A stretch of 6,724 nt of DNA from assembly GCA_023391725.1 (NCBI GenBank), contig JAEWAH010000316.1:1-6724 (forward strand), written 5' to 3'. The notes under the pieces are model-generated. The model was not told the DNA's origin. It searched no databases and saw only the letters and a list, made by a program, of their open reading frames with translations. Below are positions 1-5,907 of this stretch, in pieces; position 1 is the first letter of the stretch; every line of letters begins with the position of its first letter. Both the position numbers and the translations under genes were made by a program. The stretch is from Bacillota bacterium. GTDB taxonomy: Bacteria > Bacillota > Clostridia > Christensenellales > Aristaeellaceae.

Positions 1-308
1 TCCACATGCAGCACCCGGTCGCCGCCCACCTGCCTCACACCTGTTACGCGCCCACCCTGCAGGTGCTTGCGCATGAGCATGCAAAACATGGGCGGTTCCA
101 TAGGATTCGATAGGGCCTGGTAAGTCAGGTGGGCCCTTGCGTTATTGGGGCTGGCGCACAAAAGCAGCCGGTGGTTTTCCCCCTGGCTGCGGATGATAAG
201 GGTCAATATGTCTTTTTCGGGCTGGGCGATCTTGTCCACACGCCCGCCTACCAGCTTTCCATTCAGCTCCCTGGCCACAAATCCCAGCGTCAGGCCGTCC
301 ATGGGCAT
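1..308 (-). CDS. rqcH: RqcH/FbpA-type NFACT protein, N-terminal part (cut by window edge)
   Basis: Translating the minus strand from an ATG at 308-306 gives 102 open codons beginning MPMDGLTLGFVARELNGKLV and running off the window. The pattern of MPxDGLTL, then GGRVDKIxQPEKD (about 21-33), then PPMFCMLMRKHLQGGRV (about 72-88) is characteristic of the NFACT-N domain of RqcH (YloA, FbpA, formerly called fibronectin-binding protein). In B. subtilis this protein binds the stalled 50S subunit with tRNA-Ala and adds C-terminal alanine tails to the nascent chain, marking it for degradation. The Asp-Arg pair known to be essential in that family is present here as D97-R98. A GGAGG site (321-317 on the minus strand) lies 8 nt before the start, which supports this ATG; a second in-frame ATG two codons later is also possible. 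The usual protein is about 570 residues, so less than a fifth is seen. It is transcribed divergently from the gerM-like gene. Family assignment is secure; activity is inferred from homologues. Confidence 0.88.
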   Translation of the reverse strand, partial: MPMDGLTLGFVARELNGKLVGGRVDKIAQPEKDILTLIIRSQGENHRLLLCASPNNARAHLTYQALSNPMEPPMFCMLMRKHLQGGRVTGVRQVGGDRVLHV

Positions 309-342
309 GGGCTTGTCCTCCCGTTTCTTGGCACATGAAAGT

Positions 343-371
343 ATTATATCGCCAATTGTTAAAATGCGCAA
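343..371 (-). promoter_or_regulatory. Sigma-A-type promoter for rqcH
   Basis: On the minus strand a perfect TATAAT (-10, plus-strand 348-343) is preceded, with a 17-bp spacer, by TTGCGC (371-366), which keeps the important TTG of the -35 box. The predicted start is near 336, leaving a leader of about 28 nt with the GGAGG site. The -10 is convincing; the -35 is weak (3 of 6). Confidence 0.6.
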
Positions 372-404
372 ACACTGTTGTTCGTAAGGAAGAGGGTAGG
401 GGAT

Positions 405-433
405 TCATAGCAGGATGGAAGGGGGCATACACT
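405..433 (+). promoter_or_regulatory. Candidate sigma-E (mother-cell sporulation) promoter for the gerM-like gene
   Basis: CATACACT at 426-433 matches the B. subtilis sigma-E -10 consensus CATACAHT at all eight positions. Fourteen bases upstream, TCATAGC (405-411) matches the first five of the seven -35 positions KMATATT, and 14 bp is the normal spacing for this sigma factor. Transcription would begin near 440, about 27 nt before the GTG start, with the AAGGAG site at 453-458 inside that leader. I saw no good sigma-A promoter on this strand between 309 and 466. GerM of B. subtilis is a sporulation protein of the mother cell, which fits. The call rests on one sequence match and has not been tested. 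Confidence 0.55.
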
Positions 434-466
434 TTCACTGCAATCATCATACAAGGAGTGAGCTTT

Positions 467-1498
467 GTGAAGTTGAAGATCAGGCGGACGGATATCGAGC
501 GCATACTGATCCTTTGCGCGGCGGCGCTGGTGGTGGTACTGGCCCTGCGGGGAGGAACACAAAAAACATCCCAGATCCTGTATGAGGATCAGCCGCTGGA
601 CGTGACGCAGACCGCCGTCACCAACCAGGGGGAAACCCAGCCTACGGTCGTCTATTATCAGGATGGCGAGGGCTATCTCGTCCCAGTGACCAGGCAGCTC
701 GCCAAACAGGAAGGGATTGCCAAGGCGACCCTTGCCTTGATGGTAAAAAGCAGCGAGAACGACATGCAGGCCGCGCGCCTTGGCCTGCGCACAGTGATCC
801 CCGAAGGCACCACTTTTGATATCAACATTGCAGACCAGAAGGCCAGGGTGGATGTGATCAACCAAACGCTGAACTGCGCCAGCGCCGAAGAAGAACAGCT
901 CATGGTGCAGGCGATGGCCAGCGCGCTTACAAGCTTCCCCACTGTGGATGAAGTCTCCTTCCTCTTTAATGGCCAGGCGCGCAGCAAATTGACACACGGC
1001 ACTGATGTAAGCGGCGTGTTTACCAAGGACGGTCTGAACCTGGAGAGCATCACAACGTCCGCTACCGCCAATGCCGACCAGATCCAATTGTACTTCCCCT
1101 CAGAGACAGGGCGGATGCTAATCCCCGTGACCAGGACGGTGTTCTCCAACGCTGACCTGACCACCGCCATGCTGGAATTGGCCAAGGGCCCCAAAGATGA
1201 CAGCGGCCTTTCCCGCCCAGTACCCCAGGATTGCGGCCTGAATGGCGTCACCATGAAGGATGGCGTGGTTACGGTGGACTTCACCAAAGAATTCATGGCG
1301 ATCTCCCAGCAGTCTGATGGCGGCAAGCAGGCGCTCCGGGCTATCCTGTTCACCTGCGCCCAGTTCCCGGGCGTCAAGAAGGTAGAAGTCACGGTGGAGG
1401 GCGAGAAGTTCGTGCCCAAACAGGAGGATAAGACCACCTTCGTCAACGAGGAGGCGGACGTCCTGGCCCAGTATCCAGGCGTGGTCGAAATCGACTGA
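467..1498 (+). CDS. gerM: GerM-like sporulation protein with two GerMN domains
   Basis: The GTG at 467 is chosen because AAGGAG (453-458) lies 8 nt before it. The frame stays open back to an ATG at 335, but that start has no ribosome site and would cross the divergent promoters. The 343-residue product has a basic N-terminus, one membrane segment (about 11-28, ILILCAAALVVVLAL) and an extracytoplasmic part with two similar domains of the GerMN family. The first spans about 60-180 and contains YLVPVTR, the second about 205-315 and contains MLIPVTR; both carry the helix-then-strand pattern ending in a VSFLF or VEVTV strand. In B. subtilis GerM is a lipoprotein that helps build the SpoIIIA-SpoIIQ channel between mother cell and forespore and is needed for sporulation and germination. 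Here no lipobox is visible: the only Cys near the N-terminus (residue 17) sits inside the hydrophobic segment, so membrane anchoring by a helix is more likely. Its position directly before rph matches the B. subtilis order gerM-rph-ysnA-ysnB. Two other Cys (137 and 256) are present. Family assignment is firm; the exact sporulation role is inferred. Confidence 0.82.
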   Translation: MKLKIRRTDIERILILCAAALVVVLALRGGTQKTSQILYEDQPLDVTQTAVTNQGETQPTVVYYQDGEGYLVPVTRQLAKQEGIAKATLALMVKSSENDMQAARLGLRTVIPEGTTFDINIADQKARVDVINQTLNCASAEEEQLMVQAMASALTSFPTVDEVSFLFNGQARSKLTHGTDVSGVFTKDGLNLESITTSATANADQIQLYFPSETGRMLIPVTRTVFSNADLTTAMLELAKGPKDDSGLSRPVPQDCGLNGVTMKDGVVTVDFTKEFMAISQQSDGGKQALRAILFTCAQFPGVKKVEVTVEGEKFVPKQEDKTTFVNEEADVLAQYPGVVEID

Positions 1499-1519
1499 CA
1501 AATTGAAATACGGCAGGAA

Positions 1520-1548
1520 TTGGCACACTTAAGAAAGAAGAGAATAAT
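1520..1548 (+). promoter_or_regulatory. Sigma-A-type promoter for the rph-rdgB fusion gene
   Basis: TTGGCA (1520-1525) and AATAAT (1543-1548) each match the sigma-A consensus at 5 of 6 positions and are separated by exactly 17 bp. Transcription would begin near 1555, only a few bases before the large hairpin at 1561-1614. This would let rph be expressed in growing cells independently of the sporulation promoter of the gene before it. Confidence 0.55.
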
Positions 1549-1560
1549 GTCAGGAGATCC

Positions 1561-1614
1561 GGAAGGGATGGCCGCAAGGCAAGTGGGGATTTCCCAGCTT
1601 GCGCCATCCCTTCC
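1561..1614 (+). promoter_or_regulatory. Long hairpin in the rph leader
   Basis: The left arm GGAAGGGATGGC-C-GCAAG (1561-1578) pairs with CTTGCGCCATCCCTTCC (1598-1614): 17 base pairs with one bulged C. The roughly 19-nt apical region can add a TGGG/CCCA stem. The sequence after it (TTCTATTTGTT) is only moderately T-rich, and the GGAGG site of rph begins 12 nt further on. It could be a weak terminator or attenuator for transcripts from gerM, or a 5'-end stabilising structure for rph mRNA, since the predicted rph promoter lies just before it. The stem is plain in the sequence; its role is unknown. Confidence 0.6.
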
Positions 1615-1638
1615 TTCTATTTGTTGGAGGGATAAGCC

Positions 1639-2967
1639 ATGTTAAGATTTGACTTTAGGGCGCCGGATGAACCCCGCAAATGCGTGATCATTCCCGGCTT
1701 TGTGGGTACAGCGGATGGAAGCTGCCTTATTGAAACGGGAAAGACAAGGGTGATCTGCACCGCCACGGTGGAGGAGGGCGTGCCGCCTTTTCTCATCGGT
1801 AAGGGGAAAGGCTGGGTCACGGCGGAATACGCCATGCTCCCGGCCTCCACCGGGCGGCGTAAGGCCCGTGACGGCGTCAAAAAGGATGGCCGGGGCGTGG
1901 AAATCCAGCGGCTCATTGGCCGCAGCCTTCGCCAGGCAGTGGATTTTGCGGCGCTGGGAGAGAGGACCATCACCTTGGACTGCGACGTGCTGGAGGCTGA
2001 CGGCGGGACCCGCACCGCTTCCATCACCGGCGCCTTTGTGGCGCTCACACTGGCGGTAGACAAGCTCATCAAAGCGGGGAAGCTTGCAAAATCGCCCATT
2101 ATCCGCCAGGTGGCGGCCATCAGCGCCGGGGTGGTGGGGGATACCCCCTGCCTGGATCTTTGTTATGTAGAGGATAGCTCGGCCCAGGTGGATATGAACC
2201 TGGTGATGAACGACGGCGGGGAATTCATTGAGGTCCAGGGAACCGGGGAGGGCCGAGCTTTTTCCCGAAAAGAGATGGACGCCCTGTTTGCCCTGGGGGA
2301 GGCGGGCATCCGCTCCCTGATGGCTGTCCAGCGCGAAGCTTTGGGGGAGGCAGCGCGGCTGATTCCCTCCAAGCCTCTGCTAGTGGCGGCCACCGGGAAC
2401 GCCCACAAGCTGCGAGAACTTACGGCGCTGTTTGGTCCCTGGTTTGAGGTCAAGTCCATGAAGGATGTGGGCTTTACTGATGAGATCAAGGAAACCGGGA
2501 AGACCTTCCGTGAAAACGCCATCCTCAAGGCGGAAGCGGTGTGCCAAGCCACCGGCCATTGGGCCCTGGCGGACGACAGCGGGCTTTCGGTGGATGCCTT
2601 GCATGGCGCGCCTGGGGTGTATTCCGCAAGATACGCCGGGGAGCACGGCAATGACGCGGCTAATAATGCCCTGCTATTGAAGAACATGGAGCATGTCACG
2701 AACCGTGGTGCGAAGTTCGTTAGTGCCATCGCTCTTGCCGGGCCAGGAGAAGAAACATTGGTGGTGGAGGGCGAATGCCCCGGGACGATCCTGCATGAAA
2801 CCAGAGGCACGGACGGCTTCGGCTATGATCCCCTGTTCCTGTATGAGACCGGACTGACCTTCGCTCAGATGCCCGCAGAGGAGAAAAACAAAGTCAGTCA
2901 TAGAGCCAGGGCCGCCGAGAAAATGCTGGAAGTAATCAAAAAGAGATTTGGGACTGCTTCTGAATAA
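1639..2967 (+). CDS. rph: Fused RNase PH - dITP/XTP pyrophosphatase (RdgB/Ham1)
   Basis: A single 442-residue frame with GGAGG (1626-1630) 8 nt before its ATG encodes two complete enzymes. Residues about 1-238 are RNase PH, which trims tRNA 3' ends using phosphate. This half shows [15 protein letters not shown] (54-68), the phosphate-binding GGTRT (122-126), and the acidic metal ligands in EDSSAQVDM at D179 and D185. Residues about 246-437 are a Ham1/RdgB pyrophosphatase (YsnA), which removes dITP, ITP and XTP from nucleotide pools as monophosphates. It shows the family signature TGNAHKLRE (252-260), the catalytic ADDSGL (311-316), [12 protein letters not shown] (323-334), FGYDPLF (394-400) and SHRARA (420-425). 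Only about eight residues link the two, and no stop codon or frameshift separates them. All key residues I checked are intact, so both activities are expected. RNase PH is a hexamer and RdgB a dimer, so the fusion should form a larger assembly. In B. subtilis rph and ysnA are separate adjacent genes. The protein is cytoplasmic. Such fusions probably exist in other Clostridia, but I cannot confirm it here. The second half would be rdgB/ysnA. Confidence 0.95.
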   Translation: MLRFDFRAPDEPRKCVIIPGFVGTADGSCLIETGKTRVICTATVEEGVPPFLIGKGKGWVTAEYAMLPASTGRRKARDGVKKDGRGVEIQRLIGRSLRQAVDFAALGERTITLDCDVLEADGGTRTASITGAFVALTLAVDKLIKAGKLAKSPIIRQVAAISAGVVGDTPCLDLCYVEDSSAQVDMNLVMNDGGEFIEVQGTGEGRAFSRKEMDALFALGEAGIRSLMAVQREALGEAARLIPSKPLLVAATGNAHKLRELTALFGPWFEVKSMKDVGFTDEIKETGKTFRENAILKAEAVCQATGHWALADDSGLSVDALHGAPGVYSARYAGEHGNDAANNALLLKNMEHVTNRGAKFVSAIALAGPGEETLVVEGECPGTILHETRGTDGFGYDPLFLYETGLTFAQMPAEEKNKVSHRARAAEKMLEVIKKRFGTASE

Positions 2968-2998
2968 GGGGTAAAACATAGAAGCATGGCCTCAAGAT

Positions 2999-3070
2999 CC
3001 AGGGCGTTAGGATCGCCCTGGTCGCGCCCACAGGCGCGAAATCTTTGGTAAGCAACGCAACGAAATTGCG
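2999..3070 (+). promoter_or_regulatory. Three consecutive hairpins in the leader of ysnB
   Basis: The 116-nt gap between the fusion gene and the phosphoesterase contains three perfect stems in a row. They are CCAGGGCG (2999-3006) with CGCCCTGG (3014-3021), TCGCGCC (3022-3028) with GGCGCGA (3033-3039) around a CACA loop, and CGCAA (3056-3060) with TTGCG (3066-3070) around CGAAA. The first two abut directly, and the third ends on the base before the GGAGGG site at 3071-3076. No T-tract follows any of them, so ordinary termination is unlikely. They may set mRNA processing or stability between the genes, or control access to the weak TTG start. No known riboswitch class is recognised. Confidence 0.5.
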
Positions 3071-3083
3071 GGAGGGACCCAAT

Positions 3084-3596
3084 TTGCGCGTCGCCTTCTT
3101 CAGTGACAGCCATGGGGATGCATATGCCCTGCGCCTGGCCATGGAAACGGTATTGAAACTTGGCCAGGTAGATCTGTTTGCCTTTTTGGGAGATGGCGTA
3201 CAGGATTTTTATGATTTGAAGGATTGGGCCAAAAGTCAAAACCCGCAGGCCCGCTTTGAGGCCGTGCGTGGGAACAACGATCCCATGCGCCCAGGCTTAA
3301 GCGATGAAGCTGTTATCAATGCGGGAGGTGTATGGCTGTACCTCAGCCATGGTCACCGGGAGCGGGTGAAACTGACGCTCTGGTTCCTGGCGGACAAGGC
3401 GAAAGACAGGGATTGCCGGGTTGCGCTGTTTGGCCACACCCATGTTGCCTTCAGCGGAGAAAAGGACGGTATCTTGCTCCTCAATCCCGGCTCCGTTTCG
3501 ATGCCCGTGGGCTCCGGCCCCACCTGCGGAGTGCTGGATATCGGGACAAAGGGCGAGCTTGTGCCGCAGATCATCTCTGTGAGAACGCATCTTTAA
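3084..3596 (+). CDS. ysnB: YsnB/YfcE-family calcineurin-like metallophosphoesterase
   Basis: The 170-residue product starts MRVAFFSDSHGD and carries every metal-binding motif of the small YfcE/MJ0936-type phosphodiesterases: D8-x-H10, G36-D37, G63-N64 followed by ND, the paired histidines of SHGH (88-91), and G117-H-T-H120. NPGSVSMP (134-141) is the usual C-terminal signature. Members are soluble two-metal enzymes that cleave phosphodiesters in vitro; the physiological substrate is generally unknown. I chose the TTG at 3084 because GGAGGG (3071-3076) lies 7 nt upstream and the protein then begins just before the first strand, as in homologues. The frame is open to an earlier TTG at 3045, but that would add 13 unlikely residues and has no ribosome site. 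It follows the Rph-RdgB fusion in the same order as ysnB in B. subtilis, with a structured leader between them. No clear terminator follows it. Confidence 0.9.
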   Translation: MRVAFFSDSHGDAYALRLAMETVLKLGQVDLFAFLGDGVQDFYDLKDWAKSQNPQARFEAVRGNNDPMRPGLSDEAVINAGGVWLYLSHGHRERVKLTLWFLADKAKDRDCRVALFGHTHVAFSGEKDGILLLNPGSVSMPVGSGPTCGVLDIGTKGELVPQIISVRTHL

Positions 3597-3625
3597 ACAA
3601 AAAAGAGAAATCTACAATTTGCCTC

Positions 3626-3654
3626 TTGACAGTAAAAAAAAACTATGATTTAAT
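3626..3654 (+). promoter_or_regulatory. Sigma-A promoter with extended -10 driving the T-box/transporter operon
   Basis: A perfect TTGACA (3626-3631) is followed after 17 bp by TTTAAT (3649-3654), which matches the -10 consensus at 5 of 6 positions. TGA immediately before it gives the TGn extended -10 element. An A-tract (3634-3642) fills the spacer. Transcription should begin near 3661, exactly at the 5' edge of the T-box structure. Confidence 0.8.
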
Positions 3655-3660
3655 ACGTGC

Positions 3661-3920
3661 ATAAACCGCAGATGTGGAGATCAAACCGCAAGCGCACTTT
3701 CAGAGAGCCGGGGCAGGTGGAAGCCCGGCAGAGAGCGGAGCGGCAAATGGACCACGGAGGGCGCGGGGAAAGGCGAAAGCCAAGTATTCCGCGACGCAGT
3801 TCCAGCGTGAAAGGGAGAGGGGTGTGTCGGCACCCTAGCGAGCCGGGCGAATCTATCGCCAAGCAAGGTGGTACCGCAGATGATTAGCATCTGTCCTTGA
3901 TCAAGGACAGGTGTTTTTTT
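3661..3920 (+). ncRNA. T-box riboswitch leader, tryptophan (UGG) specifier
   Basis: This is a complete T-box leader that senses the ratio of uncharged to charged tRNA. In the distal part of Stem I, AGAGAG (3702-3707, AG bulge) is followed by GCCGGG (3707-3712), the conserved loop GCAGGTGGAAG (3713-3723) and the pairing arm CCCGGC (3724-3729). The specifier loop reads CAAA-TGG-ACC, with the codon at 3748-3750; UGG is the tryptophan codon, and the purine that normally follows the specifier is present. GGCGA/TCGCC (3846-3850, 3856-3860) forms Stem III. The T-box proper, AAGGTGGTACCGC, is at 3865-3877. In the antiterminator CAAGG (3864-3868) pairs with CCTTG (3895-3899), and GCAGATG (3876-3882) with CATCTGT (3888-3894), leaving a TGGTACC bulge to hold the tRNA NCCA end. 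That 3' strand is shared with the terminator, so the two folds exclude each other. Uncharged tRNA-Trp should therefore turn on the transporter genes that follow. Class assignment is near certain; the amino acid rests on reading the specifier position. Confidence 0.93.
3888..3920 (+). terminator. Intrinsic terminator of the T-box leader
   Basis: CATCTGTCCTT (3888-3898) pairs with AAGGACAGGTG (3903-3913), giving 11 base pairs including one G-U, across a GATC loop. Seven T residues (3914-3920) follow directly. This is a strong rho-independent terminator that stops transcription about 80 nt before the first transporter gene unless the antiterminator forms. Confidence 0.93.
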
Positions 3921-4000
3921 ATTAGGCGGACAAAACCCCGGCCATGGCAGCGTCTTTCCGACGATCCCGGGAATCTTAAAGAATCGGAAGGAGAATCATC

Positions 4001-4963
4001 ATGAAAAAAATTCTTGCTCTTGTTGCTGCCCTGGTGCTCGTATTGTCTTTGACCTCCTGCGCTCTGGCAGAAGAACCTCTCAAGGTCGCTATCGTACAGC
4101 TTGTGGAAAACGGCGCTTTTAAGGATATGCGGGAAGGCTTCATCGCCCGCATGCGCGAGCTTGGTTACACCGAAGACAAGATGGCCTTTGAAGAGAAGAA
4201 CGCTTCCGGCGATATGAGCAACCTTTACGCCATCGCCCAGGGCGCGGTGGATGAGAAAGTGGACCTCATCGTGGCCATCGCCACCCCCGCGGCCCAGGCT
4301 GTAGTCAATCTTGAAAGCGGTATCCCGGTGTTCTTCATCTCCGTGGCCAATCCTCTTGGCGCTGGCATACTGACCGACATGGCAAAGCCCGACAGGAATG
4401 CCACCGGCACTTCTAACGCCATCCCCATCAGCAAGAATTTCGAGCTGGCCGCGCAGCTGACGCCCGACGTCAAGGATTTCGGCCTCATCTATTGCACCAG
4501 CCAGGTAAACTCCGTGACCACCATCGAAAACGCCAAGAAGTATTTTGACGAGAATGGCTACACTTACAAGGAAGCCGTTGTTACCGCCAGCTCCGAGGTG
4601 TATGAGGCGGCACTGTCCCTGGTGGATCAGGGTGTGCAGGGCCTGTTCATCCCCAACGACAGCGTGATCCAGGACGCTATGGAAGTTATCTCCCAGGTGG
4701 CAAAGGACGCCAAGATCCCAGTGTACGGTTCCTCCGCCGTCATGGTCAATTCCGGCGCCTTTGCCACCATTTCCATCAGCGACCCGCAGATCGGGTCCAT
4801 CACTGCCGATATGGTGCAAAAGTTCCTGACCGGCACGCCCATCGCGGAAATCCCAGCTATCGTGGTGGACCAATTCACCACTGTCATCAACAAGACCACG
4901 GCGGACGCTATCGGCGTCACCGTGCCTCAGGAGATCCTGGACGCATCCGTAGTCGTAGAGTAA
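4001..4963 (+). CDS. trpX: TrpX-type ABC transporter substrate-binding lipoprotein
   Basis: The ATG at 4001 has GGAAGGAG (3986-3993) 7 nt upstream. The 320-residue product begins with a signal peptide whose lipobox L-T-S-C puts the lipidated Cys at residue 20; signal peptidase I cleavage after ALA (23) is a less likely alternative. The mature part belongs to the ABC_sub_bind family (TrpX-like, periplasmic-binding fold). Its N-lobe begins KVAIVQLVENGAF (28-40), followed by REGF (44-47), then GDMSNLYAIAQ (70-80), DLIVAIATPAAQA (88-100) and PVFFISVANPLGAG (109-122). The C-lobe has GLFIPNDSVI (214-223) and PVYGSS (240-245). It should sit on the outer face of the membrane and deliver ligand to the permease encoded 29 nt downstream. 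The family alone does not fix the ligand, but the tryptophan T-box in the leader points to tryptophan or a related indole compound, as proposed for TrpXYZ of Streptococcus and other Firmicutes. Confidence 0.88.
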   Translation: MKKILALVAALVLVLSLTSCALAEEPLKVAIVQLVENGAFKDMREGFIARMRELGYTEDKMAFEEKNASGDMSNLYAIAQGAVDEKVDLIVAIATPAAQAVVNLESGIPVFFISVANPLGAGILTDMAKPDRNATGTSNAIPISKNFELAAQLTPDVKDFGLIYCTSQVNSVTTIENAKKYFDENGYTYKEAVVTASSEVYEAALSLVDQGVQGLFIPNDSVIQDAMEVISQVAKDAKIPVYGSSAVMVNSGAFATISISDPQIGSITADMVQKFLTGTPIAEIPAIVVDQFTTVINKTTADAIGVTVPQEILDASVVVE

Positions 4964-4992
4964 ACATTTCTTTATAGAAGGGAGGACGGGTC

Positions 4993-5907
4993 GTGAATCA
5001 GGTTCTGGGGGCCGCACAGCTAGGCTTTCTATACGCCGTGCTGGCCCTGGGCGTTTATATCGCGTTCCGCATCCTCAATACACCGGACCTTACAGCGGAT
5101 GGCAGTTTCACTTTGGGGATGGCTGTGTCGGCGGTTTTGACCGCTGCCGGCCACCCCCTTGCCGGCCTTTTTGCAGCTTTGGCCGCTGGCCTTTTGGCTG
5201 GATGCGTTACGGGCCTTTTACAGACCAAGGCGGGGATCTATCCCATCCTGGCCGGCATATTGGTTATGAGCGGGCTGTACACTGTGAACATGTTTGTTTT
5301 GAGCGGCGCGCCCAACTTAGCCATCCCTCAAACGCTGTTCAAAGCCGCATACGCACTCTTCCCCGGCATCGACAAGGCCGGGCGCGACTTGGTGGCTGTG
5401 GCGGTCGCGTTCCTGTTTGCGGCTGTCTGTGTTGGACTGTTGATCTGGTTTTTCAAGACCCATGTTGGGCTTTGCATTAGGGCTACCGGCAACAATGAAG
5501 ATATGGTGCGCTCCTCCTCCATCAATTCAGACAGGATGAAGGTAGCGGCCCTTTCCCTGGCAAACGGCCTGGTGGCGCTTTCTGGGGCCATGGTGGCCCA
5601 ACTGCAGGGCTTTGCGGATGTGAACGCCGGTATCGGCATGGTCGTGGTGGGCATCGCCTCAGTAATCATTGGCGAGGTCGTTTTTGGCAAACGCGGCGTT
5701 ACTGTGGGGCTCTTGTCCTGCGTGGCAGGCTCCTTCCTGTATAGGCTGGTATTGGCGTTTGCGCTGCGCTCCAGCTTTCTCCCGGCCTACGCGCTGAAAC
5801 TTGTATCGGCCGTCATCGTGGGCGCGGCGCTGGCCATTCCGCACCTGCGCAAAAGCATCGGTAGGTCTTTGCGCAAAAGGGAGGGGACGCAGAATGCTGG
5901 ACATTGA
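4993..5907 (+). CDS. trpY: TrpY-type ABC transporter permease
   Basis: The GTG at 4993 follows GGGAGG (4980-4985) by 7 nt. The 304-residue protein is almost wholly hydrophobic, with roughly eight membrane segments. It belongs to the LivH/RbsC-like permease family (BPD_transp_2) in its amino-acid TrpY branch. Diagnostic stretches are NTPDLTADGSFTLG (29-42), GIYPILAGILVMSGLY (81-96), the cytoplasmic coupling region GLCIRATGNNEDMVRSSSIN (159-178) that contacts the ATPase, and NGLVALSGAMVAQLQGFADV (191-210) followed by GIGMVVVGIASVIIGE (213-228). The C-terminus is basic (LRKSIGRSLRKREG) and cytoplasmic. It probably works as a homodimer with the ATPase, whose gene overlaps its last 14 bases, suggesting coupled translation. 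There is only one permease gene, unlike the LivH/LivM pair of branched-chain transporters. Expression should be set by the T-box. Confidence 0.88.
   Translation: MNQVLGAAQLGFLYAVLALGVYIAFRILNTPDLTADGSFTLGMAVSAVLTAAGHPLAGLFAALAAGLLAGCVTGLLQTKAGIYPILAGILVMSGLYTVNMFVLSGAPNLAIPQTLFKAAYALFPGIDKAGRDLVAVAVAFLFAAVCVGLLIWFFKTHVGLCIRATGNNEDMVRSSSINSDRMKVAALSLANGLVALSGAMVAQLQGFADVNAGIGMVVVGIASVIIGEVVFGKRGVTVGLLSCVAGSFLYRLVLAFALRSSFLPAYALKLVSAVIVGAALAIPHLRKSIGRSLRKREGTQNAGH

Noticed and set aside
335..466. Upstream extension of the GerM-like protein to the ATG at 335
   Set aside because: The extra 44 residues have no ribosome site, cross the candidate promoters and do not resemble the family; GTG at 467 has AAGGAG at ideal spacing.
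359..1087. Minus-strand open frame of 242 codons inside gerM
   Set aside because: It lies antisense to a clear two-domain gene, has no family resemblance and is a codon-bias shadow.
3603..3627. Possible hairpin AAGAG-AAAT with ATTT-GC-CTCTT after ysnB
   Set aside because: It is A/T-rich, interrupted and overlaps the -35 box; no T-tract follows, so it is not called a terminator.
3644..3649. TATGAT as -10 box for the T-box operon
   Set aside because: It lies only 12 bp from TTGACA; TTTAAT at 17 bp with TGn is a better fit.
3657..3887. Short open frames on both strands within the T-box leader
   Set aside because: The region is explained base by base as a structured RNA; no ribosome site or protein similarity is visible, so a leader peptide is not supported.
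3884..5017. Minus-strand open frame of 377 codons over trpX
   Set aside because: It is the antisense shadow of a well-supported binding protein, rich in His, Gly and Asp as such shadows are, and would run into the T-box terminator.
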